Below are positions 36,361-47,650 of a stretch of 64,000 bases of DNA, piece after piece; the stretch's first letter is position 1, and each line of letters starts with the position of its first letter. Below the pieces are notes generated by a model, which was not told the origin of the DNA, made no database searches, and saw only the letters and a list, made by a program, of their open reading frames with translations. The position numbers were made by a program, and so were the translations under genes. The stretch is from Gnetum montanum (lineage: Eukaryota; Streptophyta; Gnetopsida; Gnetales; Gnetaceae), in contig MNCI01037805.1 in NCBI GenBank assembly GCA_015680685.1, positions 258,309 to 322,308 on the forward strand. Reading direction: 5' to 3'.

Positions 36361-39235
36361 TACTACAGCATCCATATTAAGGATGTCAAGATAGTTTTCC
36401 ATTTGTCAGCCAAATTCTTTTTAGACCTCTTCGGTGTACCGGCAGATGGCGTGAATGTGGTTTTGGACAGGACGCAGAAAGAGCTCCAGGTGGTGCGTGA
36501 GCTAGAAGATTGGTTGGGCATTGTCAAGGGCTCCAAGGGATTCCCTATGTAGGGGACGTAAAAGGTGGTGGAAGTTAATGAATTGTATCCCCTGTTTAGG
36601 GCACGGGTGTTTCCTAAATCCCTATTCCAAGTGAAGAGTCTTGGGGTGGAAGCTGTGCGCATCATGCGAACCATTTTAGAAACCGGGATGCGTTATAATT
36701 AGGCCCAATTTTTGTTGTCGGGTTTTCATAGGGAGATAGTGCGATTGCGTTCAAATGTTGAGGTGCAGTCCCACATTCGCATTCTTTGTAGGTTATCTAT
36801 GCCACTTGGCCAAGTTTTTAGTGGTTTGTGCGGATAATAAATATGTTCTACGAGATCGTACTCAATTATCTCGCCCGTGGATTAACCATTTGTTCGAGGT
36901 AGCTGAGTCCCAAGAAGCACCCAAGGGGATTGATGAATTTGTGTCCATCACGACAGAGGGGTCATCTGGTATTTCAATCCATACACGTGACAGTGTGGGG
37001 TTAGAACCAGACAATGTGCCCTATATTGCAAAGAGAGTTGAACGGGTCATCAAGGAGACCATCGGGAAAGCCAAATCGAAGATCCCGAAGCGCGAACGCC
37101 CTAAAGAGGTGGCCTCAATTGTGGAAGAGCCAAGGATGAAGTGAATACAATTCAAAATGCTTGTTCGAGGTAAGTAAACTTGGGGCACTTATTGTATTAT
37201 CATTTTCTTCTTATTTATTTTTTTCCTTTTGACCGCTTACATGAAACTAATGTCTTCAGACTTGACTCGGGATGTGAGGAGACAGGAGATAGAGACCATT
37301 ATCGAGGAGGAGGAAGTTCCAACAGACTTAATAATTGAGGAGGAAGAGGTCGGCAAAGATTAGGTGGAAGGGACGGAAGAGCTGGTAGAAGACACCATAG
37401 AGACAGAATTGATCGATGACCGGGATGGTGTTCATGAAATGTTCAATAACTTCCTTAAGGGAAGATTGGACCTTGGTGATCCTCCAAATCAGGAAGGGGA
37501 TAGAGAACATGGTATATTCCCTTTCGTTTTATTGCGTTGCTTTGTGAATCGTTGTTTCCATCACGTGATGTTTTAATTTTACGTTTTTATCACTTCCAGA
37601 TGAAGATATTGAAACTAGGACGATTCCCACGATGTGGTTGGAAGTGCCCATGAAAGTGGCTCCCCCTGAAATGACCGCAGAGGCTAGTCCATCTCGTACT
37701 CATGAACCATTTACTTGGACCGAGATGCCAAGTAAAATGGATTTCGTGACCAGTATCATTGACGAGGTGGTCGAACGTATTCAACAAGCCCACCCTGAAA
37801 TAGGTACAAACGTCTTGAGCATTTTGCTGCCTTCGAGTTTCATACCCCTTTTTTGCCATCTAAGATTTAATACCTGTTCTTTTAGTGTATGTAGGAGCTA
37901 AGTTGAAGTGGGATCCGTCTGAAATCGTCAGTATAGAAAGTTTGCCTACACTACCGTCAGAAGTTGAACAGATACCAAGGTCGGTCTATGACAAGGTGGT
38001 GGAAGGTCTTGTGCATAACGCCAAATCGCTTTGGACCTACAGGTGTTCTATTGAACAGCTATGGTTGCAAATCCAGGCAAAGGAAAAAGAGGTTTCCGAA
38101 TTATCAGTTGAACGTGATGATCTCAAGGCTCGGTATGAGTTCACCTCGGCCAGACTAACAGGTGATCGTTCTTGGCGAACTTCCGAGATCGCTTATACTA
38201 GATATTGGAACCTGCTAAATCGCCATGCATCACTGACTCGGAAACTAGCAGAGCGTAAGGCCCAGATAGATCTACTGAACCTCAAGTGCCAGGATTGGAA
38301 GGCTTTCGCTTCCAAGGTGCGTACGTGGGGTTAGGATGAGAAGAACCACAAGCATCATTACAAGAAATCATTGAAGGAAGTATCTATAGAAAAGCATCAG
38401 CTTGAAATGTTCGTAGAGGGTCTGGGTCTACGTTCCGTGTTTGATACCTTTGCTAAAAATACAACTGTTGAGATGGAATCGCCCATGAGGGTAATTACGA
38501 CCGCTTCTGGGGAGGTCTCTGAGGGTGAATTCCCCTTGCAATGTCCTACATGGTTGGTAGTTGACAAGGGGAAAGCCTTGGCAAACGTCGATCTAGGCCT
38601 TGATGGGACTGACTGGGCTAGCGTCTTAGAGGAGGAAATTCTACGTTGACTGGAATTCAGTTTATGGGGGTCCCCTACGGTAACATTTTGTTGCCATGAA
38701 ATTCGTTCGTTGAGTAATGTTTGGGAGTTTTCTTTTTTGTTCTTGTGTTGATTGTTTCTTTTGCATTTTGTAGGGTCGAGGCAACGACGATGTCCAAGAA
38801 GGTGGCCCCAGCGGAGTGGGGACTCATGGTGCCAGCGGGCCTGAAGGGGACGACCCTCCCGTCCCTGATGTTTAATTTTGACTTTGAAATTACCCTGGCT
38901 CATATTTTTATGTGAAGCGTAAATTGAATTTTTTGAGTTGTATTGCACGGATGAATAGAATCAGTTAACTTTTGTACTTGTCTAACTGTATATCACTACA
39001 TATATATATATATTTCTACATATTTTTTTGTTATGGATTTTGAGTTTAAATGTAAACACGACATGACAATGTAAAATGTTTTGGTTTGTTTTGTAGTTTA
39101 AGTGTAATGCACGAGATGGGAATGTAAGTAGGAATGTAATTATAAGTGAAGGATAATTGCAAAGACTGTTATTGATAACACGACAATACAAGCGTAAATT
39201 CGAACAATGAACAGGAATTTGCGAGAAAAACAAAG

Positions 39236-39420
39236 TGTAGGTAGATGGTCTAGTTTAAGGCCATTTTGGGCCACACGTACTAGTTTAAGGCCATTTCGGG
39301 CCATGCATAAACTAGGGAAGTTTCAAGTGATATAGGTGGATTTCTTAGTAGACCGACCATTTCTGATCATGGCTAGTTTTATGTCATTGCGAACATGATA
39401 GTTTAACGTTGTTCTGGACT
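39236..39420 (-). repeat. Motif array between the antisense gene and gag-pro in element C
   Basis: Units visible on plus as AGTTTAAGGCCATTTTGGGCC and AGTTTAACGTTGTTCTGGAC, i.e. GGCCTTAAACT-type on the element strand. It marks the other border of the antisense gene. Just left (38880-39235) is AT-rich DNA with a TA repeat near 39000. Confidence 0.75.
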
Positions 39421-39429
39421 TGAATGTCG

Positions 39430-41161
39430 TTTATTGGTTTAGTAATTTTTTGATTTTTCTCATTTTAACGTTAGGAGTAGCGTTAACGGGTATGATTCTA
39501 TATTTAGTGTCTCCTTCGCTGATCACGTTGAATGGTAATTCAGCCCAAGGGACGTCTGATGTAATAGTTCCCACGTTGGTGCTTTTCGGCGCTTCTGCAT
39601 GTATTGTGGTTTCTGTGTCAGTTGTAGTTTCTAAGTGAGGCTGTATATGTACAATTTTAGGCCCAGGTATTCCTATGTTGGGTAAATTTTCCTTTGTGTC
39701 TAAGAGATTATCACCTACTGGTTGCGTACATCTTTGTTGTTCATTTGTATCATCTTGTTTAGGCTCTTCGAGCTTAACCTCTGAGCCTTGGTCTGTATCT
39801 GTATACGATGAGATGGTAGGTGTAGCAGCCTCCCCATGTATAATTATTTTGCCACCTTCATAAGGTAGGTGAATCTCTTGGTGTATGGGGGAAGAGACTG
39901 CTTTCAGTTGGGCTAACCAGGGTCATCCCAATATTAGGTTGAACCCTAACATTTCATCGATGACCACAAAGTCGGCAGATGTGAGGAATTGATCCCCCGC
40001 TATAAAATTCAAAGTCACGGTGCCTTTGAATATTATGCGTGATCCACTGAACAACTTCAAACACATGGTGGCGGTTGGTCTAATTAGCTCCGTAAGCTCC
40101 AATTGTTCGACGATGGGATAGGGTACTACATTTGTAGCGGCTCCATCATCTACATGCACCCTATGTATCTTGAATTGATTTATTCGTATCGTTATGAACA
40201 TAGGTGCGGTTGTCACTCCCATTTTCTCGTCCATTTTGATGTTGTCATTGTGGAAACCGAGTGGTTTAAGAGTCAATCCTTGCGGCGAATACATGACCGC
40301 ATGAATCAAAGGTTCATTTGGAGGTAAGTCTTCGCTTACTGGGATGGATGTCAACATGCGCACTAGAGCTTCGCGATGGGTTGGAGAGGTTAACACCAGG
40401 TCGTATAAGCTTAATGAGGTGTTTTTTTGTTTAAGCACCTGTGTGACCTGTGTTAGATCCGTTGCTAGATCTCTACTGTTGGGCGTATGTTTGTCGGCAG
40501 TGATTTGGTCCATCAGGCCCAACAGTTTTATTTCATGCATAGTTGGTTTGTCATTTTTACCTGGGATCGTTGATTTGGGCATATCATGTTTTCCGGATGA
40601 TTCACCCTCATAGCTTGTGTTTGGTTTATTGTTAGGTGATGTCATGGGTATTGCATTTAACAGGGTAGGCTTGGGAGGTCCTAAGGCTAGTCGTTGACGC
40701 TCCTTCTCCAAGCGTTCGCGTGTAAGCTTGTCTGCTAGGCGTTCTCATGTGTGGCGTGGGGGTACAGTTGGTTTTGGAACCTCAGGTTGCTTTGGAACTT
40801 GTACGACGTATGGAGTAGGGCAGGGTTGCGGTTGGGCAGTTGAATGCAGTTGAGTATCAGGCTGGCTAGGCACCTTGATGACATAGGGAATCAGTTTATT
40901 GTGTGTTTGCGGAGTGGAGGATTGGTGGTCATCAGGACATTCGGGTATCCTAACAACATATGGAGTTGGCCTAGGTGGAGGTTGTACCTCCGTAGTTGCG
41001 ACCGTAGGTGATACTCGGACTATGTAGGAAGTGGGCTGAATAGGAGGTGGTTGTGTGTTTGCGGTAGTGGTGGCAAGAGGTACGCGCACCACGTATGATC
41101 TTTCACTTGGTGGTGTGATAGAAGTTGCTACGGTGGGGGGTATTCAGATGACATAAGGTTT
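39430..41161 (-). pseudogene. pro: Protease and repeat-bearing linker of element C gag-pro
   Basis: Same frame as the gag end. 41161-40745 is a Pro-rich linker with recurring TPYVVRVP-like peptides. 40711-39923 holds a retropepsin-like fold: HRVHVDDGAATNVVPYPIVE (active-site DxG as DDGA) and, 70 residues later, FVVIDEMLGFNLILG. A TGA at 39923 interrupts GRPWLAQL, and the same frame continues to about 39430 as an acidic tail. It ends at a motif array. In most Ty3 elements RT follows directly. Here RT is 5.6 kb further on, beyond the antisense gene. Confidence 0.82.
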
Positions 41162-43420
41162 CTATGGGGAGGATGATGGTTGAGGCACAGGTGTTTGTAC
41201 AGTGGGAGGAATATGTATTACAAATGGTTTCTTAGGCATTTGTTGCTCATGATCAGAATGGACGATGTTAATCCTAGGTGTTTCCAGTTCGTTATCAAGG
41301 TAGATGGTGTTAATTACATATGGTGCTTCTTTAGTATTTAGAGGGTCTTTATATACGCCCATGGCCTGGTTTTGTGGTTGGACCAGATTGGCTTCATCAA
41401 AAGTGATTTGATCTCCGTCAATCATTCGTTGGATATCTTGTTTTAGGGTGAAACAATAGTCAGTGCCATGCCCATTACGTTGATGATAATCACAAAAACA
41501 ATTCATTCTAAAGCCTTTTGGAACCAGGGGCTCATCTGGCGTTGCTAGGCTTAGGTTCTGAACTAGTTGACAGAACCGATCATGTCTTTGGATTGCTGCG
41601 GGGGACAACTATTTATGTTTCATCAATTTGGCCTTCAAGAGTTGGTTGAATAACTGCGATGGTTTCATGGGCAACGACGTATATTGAGAGGGGTCCTTCC
41701 TCTCAAAGTTTCTTGCACAACCCGGTGTAGGGTTTTATGATGCAGATGATTCTAGTGCGGTTGCAAGAGCGGGTTTGGTGTAATTAGCAAGGGCAGTAGG
41801 CAGTTTGTTTTGTTGTCCCGCATTTGCTTATTGTGTTTCTGCTACTGCCGCTATGGTTGTTTTAGCCTTCTCTTTATCTTTCTTATTGTGTTGGTTTCTA
41901 AAGGCTAAATAGGTAGGGTCGTGATTGTTTTGGGTTGCCTCCTCTATGTTCTTGATCTGTACAAATGCTTGACTGAGGGTACGCGCATTGAGATAATATA
42001 GTTTGGATTTGACAAAATCGTTGACAGCTCCTTTTAGGATGGTGAGGAGATACGTCTCTGGGATCGGCTCGTGGAGCTCATTGATAGCAGCACTCCACCA
42101 TTGGATGAATTTTTGGATAGGTTCAAGGGGTGCTTGCTTGACCTGTATGAGGCTGTCCAGTGTTGCTTCAAGCTTCAAGTTATACTTGAACCTAGTGACG
42201 AATTGGTGTAACAAATCTTCCAGAGAAGATATTGAGTTTCGTGGCAAGGCCCGATACTAATTAAGTGCTCTCCCTGCGAGGGACATGGGGAACACGCAGA
42301 ATGACATGTGGCCATGCCTGAAGTAGCGCGCATTCTAGTCTAAATGTTATGAGGTGAGCGTTGGGGTCTGTCTCCCCATTGTATTTAGTCAGCATGGGTA
42401 AGGATACACCCTTGGGTAATGTTAGAGGCGGAACCGAAGAGCTAATAAGATGATCGTGATAGAAGTCCACTACCTTCAACTCTCCGTCGGGGGCTATTTT
42501 GAGGCGTTTGACCTCATCAGTTAGCTCCTGCATTAGCTTTTTGGCATCAGCCCAGTCTTGGGCACTAGGTGAGATAGCAGGTTAGGGATGTTGTATGGTA
42601 TATAGATTATATTGTTGGATAGTGGGTTGGAAGGAAGAAAGTTGTGTGGTTAGAGGCTGCACTTGCGGAATATTCGTAGCGGGTGGTGCTAAGGGCAGCA
42701 CATTGTAGGTAAGGGGTTGCTGTTGTCGTTGCAGCTGTACTTGAGGGATGTTAGCTGGTAAGATTGTCTGAGGCAGTATGTTATAGTGAGGGGGTTGATG
42801 CGATTGAGCACCAATCACTGTTCATTGCCCGGTCATGCTTTGTGTAGGAATCCCCTGAACTTGTTGGGTTACAGTTGTAAAGGATGCTCCTTGGGCTGGG
42901 ATCCACGGTATGTAGTGAGCAGATGTAGAAGCCGGTATTACATGCGACATCCCGATCACTCGGGACGGGAAGGTTGCTCCTACATAATTTTGGGGAGGTT
43001 GTATTTGCGAGAGTGGAGACATTGTTGCAATGGGAGGAATAGCAAGGGGAAGCGTGTTGAGTTGCACATCGATTATAGGAGGAATATGGATAAGCGTGGA
43101 TGATTCTTGTTTAGGTATTTGTGCTTGGGTGATTTTAAATGGTTAGAGGGACGTAACTTCCTGTGTGGCTGGATGAAACAACGGGTTTGCATAAGTCTGT
43201 GGACTAAGAGTATGATATGAATCTTTGTGCTCGAATTGAGCTGCGAAGTCATCTTCCTCTTCCAATTGAGGATTTGCCAGAGACTGGTCTAGAGACTGAC
43301 TCCTTTGTAGGAGGAGTTGTGAGATCAGCTCAAAGTAGTGCTCTGGGAGAGGGATGATATCATACGAGGAAGGGATGAACTCATGTCCTCCCCTATAGAA
43401 GAGTTCATATTGTCTCTTAA
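41162..43420 (-). pseudogene. gag: Tat-lineage gag of element C
   Basis: Read from the gap edge (43420) downward. An N-terminal region (FELISQLLLQRSQSLDQSL) is followed by a long Pro/Gln/Ile-rich segment with repeated NILPxxxxxxNIPQVQ motifs (43067-42582). Then comes the gag core: LPMLTKYNGETDPNAHLITF, CVFPMSLAGRALN, EDLLHQFVTRFKYNLKLEA, FIQWWSAAINEL. The Tat-type knuckle CDYHQRNGHGTDYCFTLK lies near 41480. Stops at 43143, 42822, 42582, near 42258 (TAG for Trp), 41828 and others, with one frameshift near 42310. The start is hidden in the assembly gap. Forms the particle shell in the family. Confidence 0.85.
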
Positions 43421-43956
43421 NNNNNNNNNNNNNNNNNNNNNNNNNNNNNNNNNNNNNNNNNNNNNNNNNNNNNNNNNNNNNNNNNNNNNNNNNNNNNNNN
43501 NNNNNNNNNNNNNNNNNNNNNNNNNNNNNNNNNNNNNNNNNNNNNNNNNNNNNNNNNNNNNNNNNNNNNNNNNNNNNNNNNNNNNNNNNNNNNNNNNNNN
43601 NNNNNNNNNNNNNNNNNNNNNNNNNNNNNNNNNNNNNNNNNNNNNNNNNNNNNNNNNNNNNNNNNNNNNNNNNNNNNNNNNNNNNNNNNNNNNNNNNNNN
43701 NNNNNNNNNNNNNNNNNNNNNNNNNNNNNNNNNNNNNNNNNNNNNNNNNNNNNNNNNNNNNNNNNNNNNNNNNNNNNNNNNNNNNNNNNNNNNNNNNNNN
43801 NNNNNNNNNNNNNNNNNNNNNNNNNNNNNNNNNNNNNNNNNNNNNNNNNNNNNNNNNNNNNNNNNNNNNNNNNNNNNNNNNNNNNNNNNNNNNNNNNNNN
43901 NNNNNNNNNNNNNNNNNNNNNNNNNNNNNNNNNNNNNNNNNNNNNNNNNNNNNNNN
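43421..43956. other. Assembly gap (536 N)
   Basis: By comparison with the other LTR copy, the gap should contain the last 96 bp of the C 5' LTR (element sense), the primer binding site and the 5' leader of gag. The true length is unknown. Confidence 0.9.
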
Positions 43957-45391
43957 GCTGGAGTTAACGAAGGCAGAGTACCTTGAGTGGTCCGCACGCA
44001 GATCAGGCAAGGATTTCCCCGAATGTACACCGATATACTGTACGCTGGGTTATACGTAAACGATGTAACTAATGTAAAACGGAGCGTAAACGTACAGGAA
44101 AATAAGTAATGAGCATGCAATAATTACCGAAAAACTGTAATAAATCTTAGCAAAACAGATGTGATAATATTATTGTGAGACTAAAAATTACAATGCACCG
44201 GTCTAACGCAGTTGTGAATCTGACATAAGGCGGATGAAGAGCCCCGATGGATGCATAGGGATGATTGTGTACTGGTTTAACTGCAGGCACAACATGAAGG
44301 CTGTATGCTTAGCATGCAGGGTTAAGGTCCAACATACAGGGTTTCTGCTTTGCTCTCTGATTTCTCAGTGTCTCTGGTTCCTTTTTTGTCTCTAGTTTGC
44401 TCAAAATTTCCAACCCCGGTCTAGTGAAAAATTGAGGTTTTTATACAAGTTTAGACGTGAAACTCAGGTTTTGAGAAGGGATGATTGGCTGTGGAGTGCT
44501 GGACTTTTGGGTCGGGTGGCATGTGGCGTGTTGACCGAGTGCGAAAGAATGAAATTTTACAAGTGTACAGCGTGCTACACGCCAGCATATACACGCTGTA
44601 CGCCAGCATATACATGCTGGACGTATGACCTCGACGTACAGACTTGATCAAAACAAAAGACGTCGTTCGGCCTTCAGATTTGAATTTGGATGCCATGAGG
44701 ATGCTGCCTGTGGGTGTTTAGCTTGGTTGACCTTGATCTGACACGGTGCTAGAGAGCTTTGATTGGTATACGTTGTGTTATACACTAGTCGTACACTTTG
44801 TACATATTGGGCGTATACGTCGTATCTGCTAGGCGTATACGTTGAGCGTACAGGATGTACATGCTCAGCGTATGAACTCCAGAACGCGTGATGTTAACAC
44901 CTGATGATTGCTCCATTCGTATGAGTTGATACTTTGTATAAAATTTTGCTATGAAGTGTTGTTTCCATGTCGTCTTCAGGGGTTGCATGTTGGGCGTATA
45001 CGTCAGTCATACATGCTGAGCGTACATGTGAGGTCGTGTACACTGGGCGTATACGCTGTGAATGTATGTTGGGCGTATACGTTATGAATGTATGTTGGGC
45101 GTATACACTGTGAATGTATGCTAGGTGTATATGCTAGGCATATACGCTGAGAATGCACACTTGGGCGTATACACTGGGAATGCATACTTAATGAGGACTA
45201 AGTATCTTGAGCTCCGAAGTTGCCATGTTTGATACCAGATGTCGTCGTGGTCGTCTGCGGGTCCCAGGGAACTGCTCCTTGTTGAGTTTGACGTGTGTGG
45301 GGCTCTCAAGCTTTAGGCATGCTGGGGAGCGTCATGACTTAGCTCGATTCTCGTTGGAGGAGTACTAAGCTTAGAATTTTGTGGTGTTTCA
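43957..45391 (-). repeat. 5' LTR of element C (incomplete at the gap)
   Basis: Matches 27565-29063 over its length with few changes. It starts on minus at 45391 (TGAAACACC). It is followed on plus by GCAAG (45392-45396), which repeats 27464-27468. TATAAAAA on minus is at 44445-44438. The close match to the 3' LTR makes C the youngest insertion here, in agreement with its being the innermost. Confidence 0.95.
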
Positions 45392-46132
45392 GCAAGCTCG
45401 CCCAACGGTCATGCAGGCATGTGCAGCATAGACAAGTCAGCATAGGCCCAAGGCACGTGGCATCCAAACCACATCTTTTACATGCCCTCGGCCCTATAAA
45501 TACCCCAATGACCATCAAGGTTCGGGGTTTTGATTTTCTGAGCAATCTAGTCGGTTAACGATTTTGTTGGTTGACAAGCAAGCAAGATAGCACCATAACC
45601 TTGAGCGTTATAAGCTTCTTATTTCGACATTGTAAATAGTTAGCATTCTTAGCTGGCATTTCGTTCTACTCTTTCCTACCACCTTGGTAGCACTTCACGT
45701 TGTTAACGCCTAAGTCTGCGTTCAAGCACACAGTCATCTCGCTCTACACGTCTTGGTTACCGTCAGGATCTTTGCACTTCCTAGCGCTATGCAACCGATT
45801 GTATCCATCTTGACAGAGTGGAGTTGTAGCTCCGAAGTGGTGCGTTTTTCTAACTGCATTTTACTTTTTCTCCTAGTTATTATTGTATTTTACACTATTT
45901 TCTGCTTCTTTTACATTTAAGCATCAGTTCATGCTATTAGTTTCGTTTTCAAATAACACGTTGCAAAAGGTTATATTAACACCGACTAAGTCCCTGTCTG
46001 ATCGACCAGACCGTTCAGGGCACCCCGTTTCCATCCCATCCAGCACGGCCCTCCCGTGGAAATGGGGTTGAAACTGTCACCGGCCAATGACCCCTTGGCG
46101 TCTTCTAGCCGCTGATGTTTTTAGTTGCTACA
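45392..46132 (+). repeat. 5' LTR of element D, second half
   Basis: Continues the LTR interrupted at 27468 and matches 53505-54237. It contains the TATA box TATAAATA at 45495-45502 and ends TTTTTAGTTGCTACA. Adding both halves and removing one GCAAG gives 1547 bp, close to the 1557 bp of the 3' LTR. Confidence 0.93.
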
Positions 46133-46160
46133 GTTTCTCTGGCGCTAGAAGGAGGGCTTT
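46133..46160 (+). promoter_or_regulatory. Probable primer binding site of element D
   Basis: Seven bases after the LTR comes TGGCGCTAGAAGGAGGG (46140-46156), beginning with the TGG expected opposite a tRNA CCA end. I cannot name the tRNA with confidence. Confidence 0.6.
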
Positions 46161-46189
46161 GGTGCCCTTTCTGCGTGTCATGGTAGTCT

Positions 46190-47031
46190 TGTAAGCCTTC
46201 TGCACCCTGATATGCATATTGTAGGAAGTCGTGTGTCCCTTTTTTGAACCAGAGCCCTCGCTCTCCCACACGTATTTGGGGAGGAGGAGCGTTGGCCATA
46301 GGTTTGTTGACATGACACAGGATCCCAGGAATTTCCAAGATAATCAGCATTGGCCTTAGCCCCATTCTACACAATGCAACCAGCCAGTGTTAGCATCATG
46401 TCTAAGTACAATACACATGCAACGTAGCAACACCTAGTAGTTCATGCATACAGTGTAGCATAACCCTCTTCCTGCACATAGCGTAGCAAGAACATGAAAG
46501 CGCTAGCGTAGCGAAAATAGCCCAGCGTAGTAGTAGAGCAATTAATCCTAACAGGGTGATTAATAATACGCCCCTACAGAACACATGTCGCACTATAACA
46601 TCACGCATGGCCCAACCCTCCTCAGGGTCCTACATCACGCCATTAGAAAACCAAATAACTTAAACTACTTGAACCCCCACGGTTATGACAACCGTGGAGG
46701 TAGCGATTTAAGCCACCTTGCATGCAACGATGGCGTAACGTTTATGCACTCGCCACGGCCAAAATGGCAACAGTGGCGATGCAAAGGCCAGAACAACGCA
46801 ATGACAGAAAACATAAGTGGCTAAGAATAGGATGCAAAATGAAAGCAAAGAACAACAGAAACAAAAAACGATAACAGAATCGTGGAAAAACAGAGGAAGC
46901 ATAGTAACCTACCGGATCAATGGCGTGTCCTTTCGCGTCGCGACGTGCGCTTGTGTCACGTGCCCTAGGGTTTTCTTTACCTCCTTGACCTTTGCAAGTG
47001 CCAAATTCGTGCATTCCTTCTTCGGAGCCAT
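46190..47031 (-). pseudogene. Truncated antisense gene of element D (exons 1 and part of 2)
   Basis: Exon 1, 47031-46913, starts MAPKKECTNLALAKVKEV and ends with donor GTAGGT. Intron 1 follows. Exon 2 starts at 46366 after GTGTAG and reads RMGLRPMLIILEIPGIL, NKPMANAPPP, GLWFKKGTHDFL, matching the exon 2 starts in C and E. The phase-2 intron splits an Arg codon, as in C. Homology stops after about 55 codons near 46200, next to the primer site. Everything downstream in the gene (rest of the HAD-like domain, unknown domain, acid and coiled-coil exons) and all of gag-pro is missing, so D looks like a deletion derivative. Confidence 0.7.
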
Positions 47032-47372
47032 TGCCCTGCTTGCAATTTTTTTTCTTGTCGTAATGCAGAAAACCGCCTTGCTCGATGTTAGCACAATCGC
47101 TCTGTGCTTCAAAATTGCTTTGTGCTCCGAATATGGGCTTTGCGCTCTTACGGTGAGAATGACAAGCTTACTAGGGCTTAATCCCTATTTATGGCCATAA
47201 TGGTGGAAAAGGAAAACTTGCTGCTCTCTCTCTCTGTTTAATGCATAGTGCGTCGTATAGCGTAGCATGCTCACCATGACATCGTAGCACTATTGGTATT
47301 TAAACCTTGACACGCTCCAAGCTAACTGCTCGCTTTCCTGAGAAATGAAAAAAAATATATTTTCGATTATAC
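47032..47372. other. Spacer upstream of the antisense gene in D
   Basis: By position this is the promoter side of the antisense gene. TTTATGGCCATAATGG at 47190 and TATTTATGG on plus (minus CCATAAATA) may give a TATA element about 160 bp before ATG 47031. E has TATTTATAG at a like distance (about 5950). Not proven. Confidence 0.35.
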
Positions 47373-47650
47373 TGGTCTGAAAAGACCTTAAATTAGCAAT
47401 CCTAGCATAGCAGCGACTTTCGCGGTCCAAAAAGACCTTAAACTAGCATTTTTGACCTGCTATACGTTCGCAGTCCGCAATGACGCTAAACTAGCAATCT
47501 CACGTTTTCGCATTGGCAGTTTTACATTTTCTTTTTAGCAGTTGCACGTGCTCATATTGATAGTTTTACATTTTTCCTTTTAGCAGCTCTGCATCTCCAT
47601 GCCATAGTAGTCCACCATGACTTTAAACTGCCAAAATTTCAATCTTTACA
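47373..47650 (+). repeat. Motif array upstream of D pol
   Basis: Four units with AAAAGACCTTAAATTAGCAA, AAAAGACCTTAAACTAGCAT, AATGACGCTAAACTAGCAAT and CATGACTTTAAACTGCCAAA. Same place as the E array at 6120-6470. Confidence 0.8.

Larger units (their letters stand above)
34499..38649 (+). pseudogene. Spliced antisense gene of element C (FCP1-like HAD pseudo-phosphatase fused to unknown domain)
   Basis: Predicted exons: 34499-34629, 35188-35637, 35714-35985, 36075-37169, 37260-37511, 37600-37803, 37895-38649, possibly one more at 38774-38873. Introns have GT-AG borders (GTAGGC, GTAAGG, GTAAGT, GTAAGT). Exons 2-3 resemble plant FCP1/NIF HAD phosphatases: strand PFLLVVELVGVLAWF where DLDG should be, WFREGACEFLAFILDRFKV, IWSHLSEE, SRVWDLL, NNTLFLATRAHTLFQNPPG. 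Both catalytic aspartates (DxD) and the later DD pair are missing. Exon 4 holds an unrecognised domain (IVFHLSAKFFLDLFGVP; VFPKSLFQVKSLGVEAVRIM). Exon 5 is acidic. Exon 7 is a coiled coil (KEKEVSELSVERDDLKARY). In-frame stops at 35719, near 35828, at 36165 and 38332 and elsewhere. It runs opposite to gag and pol and separates them. Homology judged by eye. Confidence 0.72.

Noticed and set aside
43143-44120. Long minus ORF across the gap
   Set aside because: Its length is created by the run of N; it joins LTR sequence to gag artificially.
46817-47200. Plus-strand ORF of 127 codons with a hydrophobic segment
   Set aside because: It lies opposite exon 1 of the D antisense gene, and its hydrophobic look comes from the complement of Lys/Glu codons.
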